The notes under the pieces were generated by a model. The model searched no databases and was not told where the DNA came from. It saw nothing but the letters and a program-made list of their open reading frames with translations. A stretch of 64,000 bases of DNA from G963556115 sp963667375 (GTDB taxonomy: Bacteria > Planctomycetota > SZUA-567), in NCBI GenBank assembly GCA_963667375.1, contig OY763323.1, positions 1 through 64,000 on the forward strand, in the 5' to 3' direction. The translations under genes were made by a program, and so were the position numbers. Of this stretch, positions 63,218 through 64,000 are shown piece after piece. The first letter of the stretch is position 1. Each line of letters begins with the position of its first letter.

Positions 63218-64000
63218 ATGAATATTAATAAGGACGCCACCCCGGCTCTCAAGAATGCAGGGGACGGCAAGAAATTTGATCTGATCAACACCCTCGGCGT
63301 ACTGCCGATTCTTATTCTGTTTGTAGTGGCCTTTGCCCTCTATGAACCACGATTCATCCGCGCCAGCAATATCATGAACATTTTCCGTCAGGCATCTGTG
63401 AATATCATTATCGCCTGCGGCATGACCATGGTTATTCTTACTGCCGGTATCGACCTGGCGGTAGGTTCGGTTCTGGCTGTATCTGCGGTTGTTGCAGTAA
63501 CCGTATCACTTACTTCAATGCCGGCTTTGGCAATTCCGATCGCCCTCCTCGTAGGTCTGCTGATCGGTGCGGTCAACGGTCTGCTGATTGCGATCTTCAA
63601 GATGCCGCCATTTATCGCGACGCTGGGTACGATGACCTCCTTCCGAGGGGTGGCGTATCTGGTTGCAAACGGTACAACCGTTATCAACAACGATCTGCCG
63701 TACGAAGCTATTGGTAACAGATCATTTATCGGCATCCCTTGGATGGTACTGGTCGCACTGGTTGTCTTTTTCCTGACTTGGGTTCTGCTGAAACGTACAG
63801 TTCTCGGTACCCGTATCTATGCGGTCGGTGGTAATGAGATGGCTGCAAAATATTCAGGTATTTCTGTCGGTACAATCCTGGTTATCGTCTACTCTCTGAG
63901 TGGTCTGCTCTCAGGTCTTGCCGGTGTGGTACAGTCTGCACGTCTGTTCAGTGCCAGTGGTCTGATGGGTATCTCATACGAGCTGGACGCGATCGCCGCG
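63218..64000 (+). CDS. rbsC: Sugar ABC transporter permease, incomplete
   Basis: ATG 63218 follows GGAGAAGGAAG; the gene runs off the window after 261 codons. Multi-span membrane protein of the BPD_transp_2 family: NIIIACGMTMVILTAGIDLA VGS is the RbsC 'GxxxVIxxGGIDLSVG' block, then NGLLIAIFKMPPFIATLGTM and VLLKRTVLGTRIYAVGGNEM AAKYSGI (EAA-like loop for RbsA). It forms the translocation path with RbsA. Confidence 0.92.
   Translation, partial: MNINKDATPALKNAGDGKKFDLINTLGVLPILILFVVAFALYEPRFIRASNIMNIFRQASVNIIIACGMTMVILTAGIDLAVGSVLAVSAVVAVTVSLTSMPALAIPIALLVGLLIGAVNGLLIAIFKMPPFIATLGTMTSFRGVAYLVANGTTVINNDLPYEAIGNRSFIGIPWMVLVALVVFFLTWVLLKRTVLGTRIYAVGGNEMAAKYSGISVGTILVIVYSLSGLLSGLAGVVQSARLFSASGLMGISYELDAIAA

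Overview
The window appears to join DNA from two different bacteria. Bases 1 to about 52,985 are GC-rich. They carry PEP-CTERM, lamin-tail, dockerin-like and thrombospondin-type-3 secreted proteins, three PilZ proteins and several conserved hypothetical genes, and they suggest a member of the Planctomycetota, probably Phycisphaerae-like (inference from gene style, not from a marker gene). From about 52,993 to 64,000 the DNA has AT-rich intergenic stretches and different codon use. It begins inside a C69 dipeptidase gene that has lost its N-terminus. The simplest reading is a chimeric contig or a very recent recombination point at about 52,985-53,000.

Layout of the first part: the start of an unknown membrane protein (minus), a nitrilase, a bPH membrane protein, a DUF2007-like protein with an acidic tail, an Arg-rich protein and a membrane protein (1-3.8 kb). 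A gene-free stretch that looks like a structured RNA with an intrinsic terminator follows (3.9-4.34 kb), then a dUTPase-like pyrophosphatase, a one-cluster ferredoxin and an MrfA-like helicase (4.4-8 kb). Next come two related lamin-tail secreted proteins, one with an amber codon in its signal peptide, an OmpR-type two-component pair and an arylsulfotransferase (8-15.7 kb). Two 11-bp-period direct repeats flank this block and may be the regulator's sites. Then follow a lipid A-type acyltransferase, a two-gene AAA15 ATPase/small-protein module, FxsA and a 1303-residue secreted multidomain protein (15.8-23.3 kb). The 24-31.5 kb part holds a SUKH-like membrane protein, an RluA synthase, a lipid kinase overlapping an orphan DNA methyltransferase, a Cys-rich repeat lipoprotein, a XerC/D recombinase, a lipoprotein and a UvrC-like protein.

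The 31.6-43.3 kb part has an SGNH hydrolase, a flippase-like membrane protein, three tandem YcgR/PilZ paralogues, Ogt, BioY, a papain-fold lipoprotein, a candidate 23-residue hydrophobic peptide, a MarR regulator with a perfect palindromic operator next to a PLP decarboxylase, and tRNA-Thr(TGT). The 43.4-52.98 kb part holds an IS66-type element without tnpB, a HemN-like radical SAM protein, broken nuclease remnants, TypA/BipA, small conserved proteins, a secreted protein, an RHS remnant and a probable immunity protein.

The second part (52.99-64 kb) holds the truncated C69 dipeptidase, a PAS-PAS-GGDEF-EAL protein with a degenerate EAL domain, a lipoprotein with a clear sigma-70 promoter, argJ, and a ribose-type ABC operon (substrate-binding protein, ATPase, permease running off the end) with a stem-loop after the first gene.
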